In this document: positions 1-9,500 of the stretch, in pieces
How the letters are laid out: each line of letters starts with the position of its first letter
Position numbering within the stretch: position 1 is the stretch's first letter
Assembly (NCBI GenBank): GCA_008508345.1
Contig: QNGE01000112.1
Span: 258,721-322,720, forward strand
Origin: Paragonimus westermani
Taxonomy: Eukaryota; Platyhelminthes; Trematoda; Plagiorchiida; Troglotrematidae
Direction: 5' to 3'
Length of the DNA: 64,000 nt
Program-made: the position numbers and the translations under genes
The notes under the pieces: model-generated
What the model was told of the DNA's origin: nothing
The model's input: only the letters and a program-made list of their open reading frames with translations
The model's database searches: none

Positions 1-47
<47 letters not shown>
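1..47. repeat. (TTA)n microsatellite
   Basis: A perfect TTA trinucleotide run opens the window. Read on the minus strand it is an (AAT)n/(TAA)n tract lying directly at the downstream end of a minus-strand LINE remnant. Short tandem tails of this kind are common at the 3' ends of CR1/RTE-type LINEs, so it is plausibly the element's tail. The window edge cuts it, so its true length is unknown. Confidence 0.95.
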
Positions 48-48
<1 letters not shown>

Positions 49-1453
49 TTTCCAACACTAGAGAAAATTAAAGTACGGCCAATGGGACGATAATTGCTGA
101 TTTTATGTCGCGAGCCGCTTTTACAGCGGGGCTTAAATTGTAGAATTTTTCCACCGGAGAGTGAAGCGACATGAGCTCTGCATCCACAGAGATATGGCTT
201 AGAAACGTACTTGTACCCGCAGGAAGAGGTGTTGAAGGAAGCAGCAGAATAGGAACTGAAGACCTCAAGGATCATCTACGGTAGTTTTGTCCTGCAGGGT
301 CACTACTGGGATGGCGGGGTCTCTGTTACAGTTCCTACGGCTCATCAACTGCGAGCTATTTTCTGTGCTGTTAAGCGCACATCCTGTTCGCTTATTTGGA
401 GCATTTCGGTTCTATATTCAACAACAATGAACATTTTATGCATTCGCATGATAAGAGAGAAGTCGCATGTTTTTTGGTATCGTGAATTAACGCCTTTGAG
501 AAAACTTGCTTCTTCGGAGTGAGAATTATGCCGTTACCGTCCTTAGTAAGGCGTTTTGACCGTTGAGGGGCAAAGATGTTCATGCAATTCCTGAAGTGTT
601 CAATAAATACCCTCGTCGCAATGTTAGGATCAGAGGTCAGAAAAAATGTTCCACTCCAGAGATCTCAGCAGTGTGAACGCGTTCCAGTCGACGAACTTGG
701 TGTCGCGGTAATATATGGCGGTCGACTCTTTTACGGCTTTTAGGTCGAAAATGAAGCTTACAACGTTGTGATTATTTACTAGAGATTGTTCAAAGAAGGA
801 CAAAGTGGCAAAGGAGATGACTGTTATTAATATGAGGTCGCAAGTGTGGTCTTGTCCGGTAGGTGCTAAAACATGTTGGCACGATCTATATGCTTGGACA
901 CACGCACGGAAATCAGCTTGACTTATAGGGGCTGTTAGAGAGGTCCAGGAGATACTGGGCATGTTGAAATCTGCGTCATTTATTTTGCACTGTGAAGTTA
1001 AGGTTGATACATGGTTCAGTCCATTAATAAGTTCTGTCTTGAGTGGCGTTAGGTGGTTTGTAGACACATCCTGAAAGTAGTTCATAGGATCTAGCTGACG
1101 CTAACCGTCACAAGGAGTCGTTTATCATACCAAGATATGGCTCATCATGCATGATTGCTGAATATTGATTTCTTAGTTATATTAAGCATCATACATCACG
1201 ATTTCTGCGGAACATGTGATAACCTACAACGTTTAGTCGTGTGTCTGGAGTCGCAGGGGTGGACCAGACTTCAGTAATTGGAATATTTAGAACATAAGAA
1301 GATAAACGATCTGGAACCGTGCGTCCTATTGATTAGTGAACATGCATTAAAAAGCAACAAACCTAACACATTTTTGTTATTTGGCATGGTTTTTAGACCC
1401 TTAAAAGTGTCTGAAACAGAAGGGTCTTTGTGATCCAAAGACTTTGGTGACAT
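48..1453 (-). mobile_element. Degenerate non-LTR (LINE) ORF2, endonuclease part
   Basis: Minus-strand translation gives pieces of a CR1/Jockey-like apurinic endonuclease in the right order, broken by stops and frame changes. The N-terminal strand (1,271-1,453) reads LLFNACSLIN, matching the usual N-A-R-S-L start. The DFN-x-P-x-I-x-W motif follows at about 955-968. A degraded SDH-like segment (SLVNNHNVVSF) comes next, and then the linker toward RT (392-583 with KKQVFSKALIHDTKKH, and 68-268). The RT domain is absent: the element passes from this linker straight into the TTA run at the window edge. The family call is by motif order only. It cannot be active. Confidence 0.75.
630..1085 (-). pseudogene. 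LINE endonuclease domain fragment
   Basis: This 151-residue open frame is the best-preserved piece of the minus-strand LINE. Residues about 38-50 contain ADFNMPSISW, the core of the endonuclease fold where the usual G of GDFN is Ala. Further on, DHTCDLILITV matches the conserved D-L-x-x-T strand. SLVNNHNVVSF stands where the catalytic S-D-H would be, so the catalytic Asp appears lost. It ends with a Y-Y-R-D-x-x-x-x-D-W segment typical of the stretch leading to RT. It sits in line with the N-terminal endonuclease strand at 1,271-1,453 on the same strand. Confidence 0.75.
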
Positions 1454-1492
1454 CGCCTAGTCTGATGTCCTTATAATGAGCTTATTAGAGAA

Positions 1493-2350
1493 TTAATGGG
1501 TGTCACCTGCGCTTGAGTCCATGACAAGAATTGCCAGTAAGGTATGGTGGGATGGTGTTAGTAGTATAGTTAGTGGGGGAGGTTTGTAAGGTATGTATCC
1601 CGCTATAAAAGGGTAAGGCTGGGGTGAATTGGTCATGCCTACATGCACGTTGTCAACAAGAAGATCGTGGGTTACGTTTAGGTGAGCATTTGAGGTGTAG
1701 GGACTATCAGTATTGAAAGGGGTGTTGAACGCCGGGTGAACAACTTCAGGAAGGCTCTGGTTGAGCCTTACATGAAAAGATGCATCACGCGAGAGATTGC
1801 TATTATTAGGCAGAGGCCTGGAATTGGGGGTTGGTAAGAGATGCGTCTTTTTATCCGCTGGGTATGGATGTGCGTTTTCTCGCTTGTTTATTCCCTTATG
1901 ATTCCAAGGAGGAAACCTCAAGCTGCCCAAAGACCAGTGATTTGAGGAGAGTTTATCATCAGGGATACCCCGCTGGTGGTCGGATTGTGGATTCCCGTGG
2001 GATCGGCCTAAAGTTGAGACGCCGGCGTGTCTTCGATTAATAGACTTCCGATGCCTCACCTTACTTGAGCCAATTTCCGTGCAGATAAGTTGAGGTCTAG
2101 ACGCTCTATTGATTCCAGTATGGGCACGGCCATTTGCATACCCTCGTTTGCCGGCTGATTCCTTGACAAAGGTCCCCCCTCTACGCTCGGCACGCTGTCG
2201 GGACTGTCAAGACCTACTGTTAGATCACCCAGATCGGCGAGTTTGTTCTCTCCGGTGGTGTTAGCATTGTCGGTAGGATCGTTGGTACATTCGGGCGTGG
2301 TGCAACAAAGCGTGGCTAAGCGACCTTTGGGATCCAGTTCAGCATTTTTA
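1493..2350 (-). other. Unassigned minus-strand open frames, possible LINE ORF1
   Basis: Two nearly adjoining minus-strand frames (1,493-2,059 and the lower part of 2,056-2,484) occupy this stretch, just upstream of the LINE endonuclease in the reading direction. The first is rich in Ser, Pro, Asn and His with no recognisable domain. The second has scattered Cys (LCCTTPEC) and many acidic residues. Their position fits a LINE ORF1, which is usually poorly conserved, but no coiled coil, RRM or zinc-knuckle array is evident. The call rests on position alone. Confidence 0.25.
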
Positions 2351-2620
2351 TATCGTTTTGCCCTGTTTTGATGCTTCCTGGACCAAATGCTTGAAGACGG
2401 AGGTCTCGCCCAATAAGAGACTGACATTTTCCTTAAAAGGTCCTGGAACAACTTCCAGAAAAAAGCGACTGCAAAACAGTTCACAGAGCTTGTTTAAATT
2501 GAAAAAAGTTATGGAGGACAGAACGCCCTCTAAAGTAAATGTCAGATTCTCTTATTGGGCGAGACATCCGTCTTGAAGCATTTGGTCCAGGACGAATCGA
2601 AACAAGTATTGCGTTCGGGA
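2350..2620. repeat. Imperfect palindrome at gypsy/LINE junction
   Basis: The strand at 2,376-2,429 (from TCCTGGACCAAATGCTTGA to the GACATTT end) reappears in reverse complement at 2,537-2,592 with only a few mismatches. Weaker complementarity runs on outward to about 2,350 and 2,620, and inward almost to the centre near 2,484. The right arm belongs to the end of the gypsy RNase H region on the minus strand, so the left arm is an inverted partial duplicate of the same element sequence. It marks the boundary between the gypsy remnant and the LINE-side sequence. Confidence 0.85.
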
Positions 2621-3190
2621 AAGCAAACCGAGCACACAGTTCTCTTTTCCAGCTACATGGCGAATTGTGGAGTCCTACCCTGTAGTCGAAACGCTCAACG
2701 AGCCAGCCTTCCTCGGGGGTTCTTTGCCGATTTAATCCACTCTAGCGGATTGTGGTCAGTCTCCACATGGAAACGTCGGCCGAGCAAGTACGGCCTCCAT
2801 TTTTCCAAGACCCATACGTTTGCCAAACACTCCTTCTCTGTTGTTGAATAGTTCTGTTCAGCAGGACTCAGTACCCGACGGGTGTATTAAACAACACCGT
2901 CCTCCTGCTTCAAAACCGCTCCAATTCCTACATCACTCGCATCCGTTGCGACAGCGAAGCTCTGTCCAGTCACTGGCAATTTTAAGGTCAGCTGTCCTCC
3001 CTTCATCAATCGTTGGATCTCGACGAACGCTTGGTTGGCTTTCTGTGACCAGTGAAATTGGCAATCCTTCCTCAGAATTACGTATAAAGGACTCGCAAGG
3101 TGATGGAAATTTTTGATGAAGCGGCTGTAGAACCCAACGCGACCGAGAAACCTTCTCAGCGTCCTGTTCGAAGCTGGCACCGGAATAGTC
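2560..3190 (-). pseudogene. Gypsy connection and RNase H fragment
   Basis: The minus-strand frame starts in the RT connection region with LRRFLGRVGFYSRFIKNF and passes into RNase H at ATDASDVGIGAVLKQE (catalytic Asp). An in-frame stop follows a few residues later at about 2,887. Beyond it the same frame continues with [16 protein letters not shown] (catalytic Glu) and ETDHNPLEW (third acidic residue). Another stop lies after GRLAR near 2,700, then a frameshift. The catalytic acids visible here are present, but the chain is broken at least three times. Confidence 0.85.
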
Positions 3191-3801
3191 TAGATGTCAG
3201 CAGTTTTTCGGGCAGTGGCTAAACCTCCCCCCGACCGACCTTGTGACCGAGAAGTACTACCGTTTGTTTCGCCAGTTGGGACTTTGAACTATTGGTCCGG
3301 AGGCCGGCTTTTTCAATCTTTAGCAGCACCTCTGAAACGTTCATCGCAAGTTATGCCTCACTCGTGCTGTGAATCACAACATCGTATCCATAAACAGCAG
3401 TGTTGCTCAATCCGTCCAACACCTTCAGCATCAGTCGTCTGAACGTGGAGGGGACGCCTGAGAGTCCGAACGGCATCCCCTTGAAGCGGTATTGCTTTTA
3501 GCCCACTGTGAATGCCGTTTTATCTCGGTCCGATTATTTGCCAATATCCGGACCGTAAGTTCAACATTGTAAACACCCTGGCGTTCTGCAGCTTGTCAAA
3601 AATTTTCGCCACCGACGGTACTGCTACGACTTTCTTTATCGTTATCTGGTTCAGCAGCCTGAAATCGACACGGAATCGGAATTCACCGTTAGGCTTCTCT
3701 ACCGACAAGACAAGAGAATTAAACGGGCTGTCCGCCTCCTCGATGATTCCTTCCTTCAGCATGTCCTTCACTTGTCGTTCAACTTCTGGCTGCAAGTGCA
3801 C
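3190..3801 (-). pseudogene. Gypsy reverse transcriptase fragment
   Basis: The minus-strand frame 3,520-3,801 has the fingers and palm start: LKEGIIEEADSPFNS, then a V-D-F-R-x-L-N motif, then TMLNLRSGYWQI, where gypsy elements usually have V-L-D-L-x-S-G-Y. The usual catalytic Asp of that motif is therefore Asn here. After a break, MPFGLSGVPSTFRRLM appears. The active-site box at about 3,381-3,395 reads VYGYDVV in place of the usual Y-x-D-D, so one catalytic Asp is Tyr. Two separate active-site losses plus frame breaks make this copy dead. Confidence 0.85.
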
Positions 3802-4071
3802 TGGAACTCTTCGAAGTCCGAATGGCCGAAATCTTTTCGACTCCGTGAGGATTTCATGTTCAACTCATTCACAATAGCCGTAAGGGTCCTGATCCGTAGT
3901 GAACAATCCCTGAAATTGGCGTATCACTTCATTCAGCAACTGATTGTCAAAAGTTGGCATTGCTCTGGGTACGTTTACTTCGATTTGTCCAAACTGGGTT
4001 TCGCGCTTTCTCACTTGTGGAAACACCCTATACTTTGTTATAAGTTTATGATGATTAAAATCAATTACGGC

Positions 4072-4475
4072 CTAAACGCGGTCAAGGAATTCCGCTCCCA
4101 AGATAGTCTGACGTGCGTCGGGGGTAATGACGAACGGTTGTTTGACTACCTGACCATAGATTCGAACACCCGATTCTGCCAGACATTCAACTTTGAGGGT
4201 GAACCCACCGACCGTTCGGACTACCATAGCACACGGCTGCACAATCTTTCCTGGCCTCGGCCCAGTGTCAATCAAACAGTACTCCAAGCTACGATTGACT
4301 TTTAACCTAGCCTGAACCGCTGTCTTATCGACTGCCCCTATTACCGGATCCCTATTCCCAAACAAAGAACAATCGACGAAACGTTTATTAGGGTACGACC
4401 TTTTCTTGCCAAGTGGGCAAAATCTTCTCCAGTATACATATCTTCCGCATCCGTAACTGATTTCGCCACGGTTCC
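4072..4475 (-). pseudogene. Gypsy gag zinc-knuckle remnant and aspartic protease
   Basis: One minus-strand frame runs through a partial zinc knuckle (CGRYVYWRRFCP, where the first Cys and the His of CCHC are missing) and about 30 residues later into GNRDPVIGAVDKTAVQA. It then reaches LEYCLIDTG, the D-T-G active-site motif of a retroviral-type protease. The C-terminal strand LGAEFLDRV near 4,075 matches the conserved I-L-G-x-x-F/W-L end of gypsy proteases. The frame has no stop across this range. A preceding minus-strand frame (4,491-4,793) may be the end of gag but has no clear motif. Confidence 0.8.
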
Positions 4476-4793
4476 CCTCCTCTTACATCTTCAAAGTCGC
4501 CACTTCCTGAGGCAACTTTTCCACCGCGCTGAGAAGGAAAAACTGGACGGCAGCCACGTGCACAGGTCTTCTCCAGGACTCAACTTCGTGACAGGCCTTT
4601 CTGATTGTCTGATGTGTAACGAAGATCTTGCCAGAAATTCTATGAAGAGAAGCGTGTGTGCGCTCATAGTCACTGATGGAATGACACCCCTCTGATCACA
4701 TTCAAACAGCATCGAAATAGACATACGGTTTTCGAGGTGACTTAGCGTCACTGAACTTGTCGGACTGTTGCTGTTTGGCAGATATTCACTCAC

Positions 4794-5109
4794 ACCTTTC
4801 GTGAAGTCGGCAAGTCTGTCTTCGAAGAGGAGAGCAGAAATAGCTAATTACCAGCTTGCATGAGAATTACGACAAATCGGACTCATGCGGCATACTTTTT
4901 ATATGTCGACAGTCAGGTGTGGTTTAAGTGGGAGCCAGCTGGAGCTACATGAGATCACTTCTCGTGCGATTCGTCGTAGTTTTGTCGTAGACCCGTCGTG
5001 CATGAATGAAGCTTACTAGAGCCAAGCTGTATAACAGCAACGAATTTGTGAAGAGATAATAACGAGTGCCTAATGAGCAAGATAGCATGGTGGTTGAACT
5101 GTAATAAAC
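4794..5109. other. Junction between oppositely oriented gypsy halves, nothing recognised
   Basis: This roughly 300-bp stretch separates the minus-strand gag-RT half from the plus-strand integrase half. No LTR, primer-binding site or coding motif was recognised. If the two halves are one element rearranged by inversion, the breakpoint should lie here. If they are two insertions, ends of both should be here. Confidence 0.4.
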
Positions 5110-6280
5110 AGAGCGTTCACCTCGCTTGAAGACCGGAGTAACGAGAGCACGCTTTTAACAGTTTGGCGGAGTTGAGGGCGGCAAATGAGAAAGAATGTCA
5201 TCAGCTGGCTGATACGGGTTGTGATCGAACCTACGAAATGCTGAAGCAAAGAGCATACTGGCCGGGAATGAAGAATGATTTTAACAATCATGTTGGGGTG
5301 TGCCGGCAATGCCAGTTACTGAAGAGCACTAACAACCCCAGTCAGTATCCCACACAACCACTCCCGGTAAGTGAAATGGGAGAACTATGGTCAGTGGATT
5401 TGATGGGTCCCTCTTCAGTAACAACGTCCGGAAATCAATACATCGTAGTCATGACCGAACACTTCACAAAGTGGATCGAAGCAGCCGCTATACCTGATCA
5501 GCGCGCAAGTACGGTGTGCAGGGTGGTAATGGAGCATATCGTAGCGGATCACGCAATACCACGAAGCATATTGACTAATCAATACCCGCGCTTTGAAAGT
5601 GAGGAGTTTCGGAACCGTTTGGAGCGTTTGGGAATCCAGAAATAACGCACAACTCCACACTATCCTCAATCAAACGGATTAACAGAAAGAAACAATTGCA
5701 CGACGAAGGAATGATTGGCTGCGAAAAAGGGAAGCTGGGAGTGAACGTTACCGTTGATCCTATTGGCCCACCGCTGTTCGCTACAAGGGACAACGAAAAA
5801 GTCGCCATTCGAGCTAGTGTATGGGCGCGTGCCCCGCTTGCCCGTCGATCAAGAGATTGGATTATGGGGAGACGACGGATGAGCACGCGTGAATTAACCG
5901 AATCTCGGAGATCGGCTAACGGAAACTTGACAAACACACAAGAAGCTTCCAAGAAGCAATCAGTTGTGAGGTTATCGGGTCGAAGGACTGTGTTTGAACC
6001 TGGTTCTAAGGTTAAATACCGAGACCGGAGGAGGGCGGGGACAACAGGTGTCGGATCTAGAAAGTTGCTGGCAAAGTGAAGGGGACCCAGTGTATTTGAT
6101 GAAAAATGAGAAAAGTCAACATCGAGTGCACGGAAGCCAGCTTTGTAAATGGTACGACACTCCGATCAGAAGAGAATGCACACCAGGTGTGTCAAGAGCA
6201 CCGAGGCCAGCACGCAGATCGTCGAGAGAACGAAGAGAACCTGAATGCCTTTTGTTAAGACTGGAACAATCGTTGCGGGG
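5110..6280 (+). pseudogene. Gypsy integrase remnant (zinc domain, core, C-terminal region)
   Basis: The open frame 5,163-5,645 starts in the integrase zinc domain: CHQLADTG, DRTYEMLKQRAYWPGM, then C-x-x-C in CRQCQLLK. The second His of the HHCC site is missing. The catalytic core reads WSVDLMGP (first Asp), HFTKWIEAAAIP, then LTNQYPRFESEEF. In the last motif the second catalytic Asp is Asn, while the Glu remains. After a stop at 5,643-5,645 the shifted frame gives TPHYPQSNGLTER and then GRVPRLPVDQEIGLWGDD, the usual tail of the core. The final HRVHGSQLCKW (about 6,120) is the chromodomain-side end. It is inactivated by substitutions and frame changes. Confidence 0.88.
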
Positions 6281-6287
6281 GGAGGAG
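6275..6287 (+). other. Polypurine tract of the gypsy element
   Basis: The 13-base GCGGGGGGAGGAG is almost all purine and lies immediately before a TGT start that behaves like an LTR boundary, just after the integrase C-terminal region. This is the expected place for the plus-strand primer of an LTR retrotransposon. The plus-strand orientation agrees with the integrase. Confidence 0.7.
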
Positions 6288-6580
6288 TGTAGTGAGGATA
6301 GATGGTCGCACGATACTATCCACACCATTATTCCGTAGTAGCTTGGATTGAAATGATCGCGGGAGAGATATGGGAGGGGCCTTCGGAAGACAGAATGACA
6401 TAGAATGGCTTTCCCCACGTGACGGAACTGAGACATGGTGTCTATAGCGACTGGAGCATCCTCAGACGAGTGTGGCGTACAAATGAGTGTTTCTGTTTGT
6501 AGTCCCGTTGAGACGCTAAAGTCGTGTATTGGTTTCCAAATAAACAACCTGTGTGCCATCCGCCTTCTCCGTTCCCAACA
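6288..6580 (+). repeat. Putative 3' LTR of gypsy element
   Basis: The stretch begins with TGTAGTG directly after the polypurine tract and can be ended at CCCAACA, giving a TG...CA unit of 293 bp. An AATAAA hexamer lies near the end (about 6,538-6,543), where an LTR polyadenylation signal would be. No second copy of this LTR was found in the window, so the boundaries rest on the tract, the TG/CA ends and the signal only. Confidence 0.6.
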
Positions 6581-9500
6581 CTAGTGTTTCGTGGCCTTCA
6601 TGACTGGAGATGCATGGGACACTCATGAGACGGTCGCTCCTCGATGAATTTCAGTCCAACTTTATGCCTCCTCAGTATTAAACAAACATTTTCGTCATTG
6701 CTTTTAAGGTACATATATTTTCAGCGTATAGTATATGCATACTTACGATGTGTAGTCAATATCTGCATCGGGTTTGTGTGTATGTATATGACACATGCTG
6801 TATGTCTGTAGATATATGTCCAAAGTTGCACATGTGCCAATGGAAATACGCCGATATGGACACATTTATTTATTTAATGCAGAATACTGTGTTCTGTGTT
6901 ATGGGAATACATGTCAAACATGTATAAGGGTTATGTAATGCATACGTAACGAATCTTACACACCGCGATAGAGTAGCTACCTTGTCTATGAGAGTACGAC
7001 TTCTTCACGTAGATTTGTCTGCTCACCGCAAGTCTGACATAGAGTACCGATGGCGGAAGAGACGCAAAGCGTGAACTGAAGTTAATAGGCTTGTACGAAA
7101 CATCGTTAAGCTTTGTCTACCCTCTGTGTTTTATCGTGGCGTGTGAAGAAACCCTGGATACTTGAATCTATCGTTGGATTTTGTCGATAACTGAAGTCAG
7201 GGATGCGCCAAGGTATATGTGTCATATTAAGAAATCTGAAAGGAATGATGATAAGCGAAATATTTAACGTTCAAAGCGACACCAATACAGGTGGGAACTG
7301 GTGTGCAAACCTAGAATGATGTGATGCGAGAAATAAGTGAATTTCCGATGTCAGCTTCGACGGTTTCTGCATCAGCTAGTAGGAGCCGATTCACGACAAC
7401 AGTGCAGAGGATGTTGTGCACCAGGCCGTTGCCGATTAGCGTACCAGTGATGCTGCAAGCTGATTTACATATGCGTTTATCGCTAATTGCAATGAGATAG
7501 TCCATGTTTAGGTTGAGGTTATCTAGGTGAGATAGCAAAAGCGTGAGGCCGCCTTCGAACACCAAAGTTCAGTAACCTCAAAATGACGCAATAGACCTCA
7601 ACAAAACCAACAGCTGTCACGGTCATGTTATTTCGGTCGGACGTACAAAGAATCATTTCAGCAGCCACTCGTTTACGACATCTAGGATTAACTAAAGAGA
7701 AATATGTTTAGAGCAAAGCTTGTAGTGCTAGGTCCTGAATTCGTACGCCCAGAGTTCCTCCAACCTTATGCTACCGTGAATCGGAAGTCGCAAGGAGGAA
7801 ACGGTGAATCTGCAACAAACTTTATTTACTGATTCACTCACCGTTCACAACAGACTTCAACGTAACAATTGAGGGGTGCTAGGGAGCTGGACATGATGGC
7901 ACCTTGAGCACAACCGCACAGCAGCCTCCAGAGAAGAAGAGTGCATCGACGGAAAATTCCAGTCGACCTTCAGAATTCAAACAAATGTTAGACTGGTTAA
8001 GCTGCGTTTCTGACGGTAATAGCTCAACATTTTTATCCTGGTGAATGTAAGCTACAGCAGTAGAGATGATGTAGATTCATTATACAGCTACGAGCAAAAC
8101 TGTGGTACTTATGCCGGCCCACTAACTTCGACGCCAGTAGTTTGTAGTAAATTTACATTTACAAGGTAATGTGAACCGGCGCGGTGGTACTGGCAAGGCA
8201 AATCTCACGTCGCGGGGAGTTTAGAATTTTGGGGCGTCGAAGTTGATCTCACTACAAGCTTAGAATTATCGCTAGTACATGAGTACAATGCCACGTTCAC
8301 CAGCGATGAATTAAATGACTATGCCCTCGGAAGTATAGCGTTTTTTAAACTTCACTCTGTGCAGACAGACCATCCATTACTTTCAACGTTCAACCGACAA
8401 TGTCGCCCGTGACGTTCACTATAGCATACGCATTACTTCTCACTGTGTGAAGGTCTGACAACAGCGGAATAATCGGACGTTATTCAATCAGTTATTCGAA
8501 ATGTATGGATGTGCGATGGCTTTTCGGGAGATTTTACACTTTTCTTTCACTGTACATCATGTCAACCATCCCTTATTCCTATCTTAACAACACGATAAAC
8601 TTTTGACCCGAAGAAACACCGCATTCACCCCAAACGCCGTCCGGGTGTGGTGTGGGCGGTGTGGTTATGCCGTTTAATTTGGACTTTGCTCTCAAGGCAA
8701 TGTAACTGTTTACTTAGTTAGGCTTTATAGCACGTTATCAGTAGTCAATATGTACGTAGATGGTCGACATCACTAGCGAAATACTGTCTATATATTCTGA
8801 GCATAAAGTGTCAAATTTTACCAGAAGTCAAGGTAAATTGTGACGTTTGTAGCGATGGAGTAAGTCACACTCAGTAAATACATGTAAGCCAACGCTCGAA
8901 CTCTAGCTAAAATTCCTGTGATTGACGTTAGTCATAATTGTCTGCTGTTTCGGGGCGTTTTCGTCAAATAACGCCATCAGCACTTTCAAGAACAAAGAAA
9001 GAAGAGAACAGAATTCCATGCAGCCAGAAAAAGAGTGAACAAGGTTTTCTAAAGTATACATTGGTCATCTTAAAAGCAAAGGTTGTGTGTTCAAAATTTA
9101 CATTAGCTCTTCCAAAGAAAGTGCTGTTAAAGAGGGCGAAGATAAACTGGTGGTTTACACCAGCAACTGTAAATCTGAGAACTGTTTAATTCCTGTGGAG
9201 GAATTATTGGCGGATATACTCGACAAGATGTCTAAGTTGGAAGTTGAACTTGTCCAACTAATGGCGAACTATGCTGCATTTGATTTTCTAAAGAAAAAGC
9301 TTGTCTCCCTTTCTTACGATTTCAAAGTGTCTGGAAGTTCCAATATTGATAATAATCGGAACGCAAGCATGTTTAACACGATGCCACAGAAGTCACCAGA
9401 CGAAGGCATTTTTTGAACAGTGCTATCGTACTTGTGCCAAATTATTTGCACTTGGAAAGCACTAAATATGTACTGTCTAAGGTTAGTGATATACATCTGA

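Larger units (their letters stand above)
2540..4793 (-). mobile_element. Ty3/gypsy remnant: gag end, protease, RT, RNase H
   Basis: Reading on the minus strand from 4,793 down, the order is a gag-like frame, a zinc-knuckle remnant, an aspartic protease with DTG, reverse transcriptase, and RNase H. That is the order of Ty3/gypsy pol. The integrase expected after RNase H is not downstream on this strand. An integrase lies at 5,110-6,280 in the opposite orientation. Several stops and frameshifts separate the domains. The RT wording resembles CsRn1-like fluke elements, but that assignment is by eye. No LTR of this half was identified. Confidence 0.9.

Noticed and set aside
5696..6338. Arg-rich plus-strand frames after the integrase core
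   Set aside because: They are frame-shifted readings of the integrase C-terminal region rather than separate genes.
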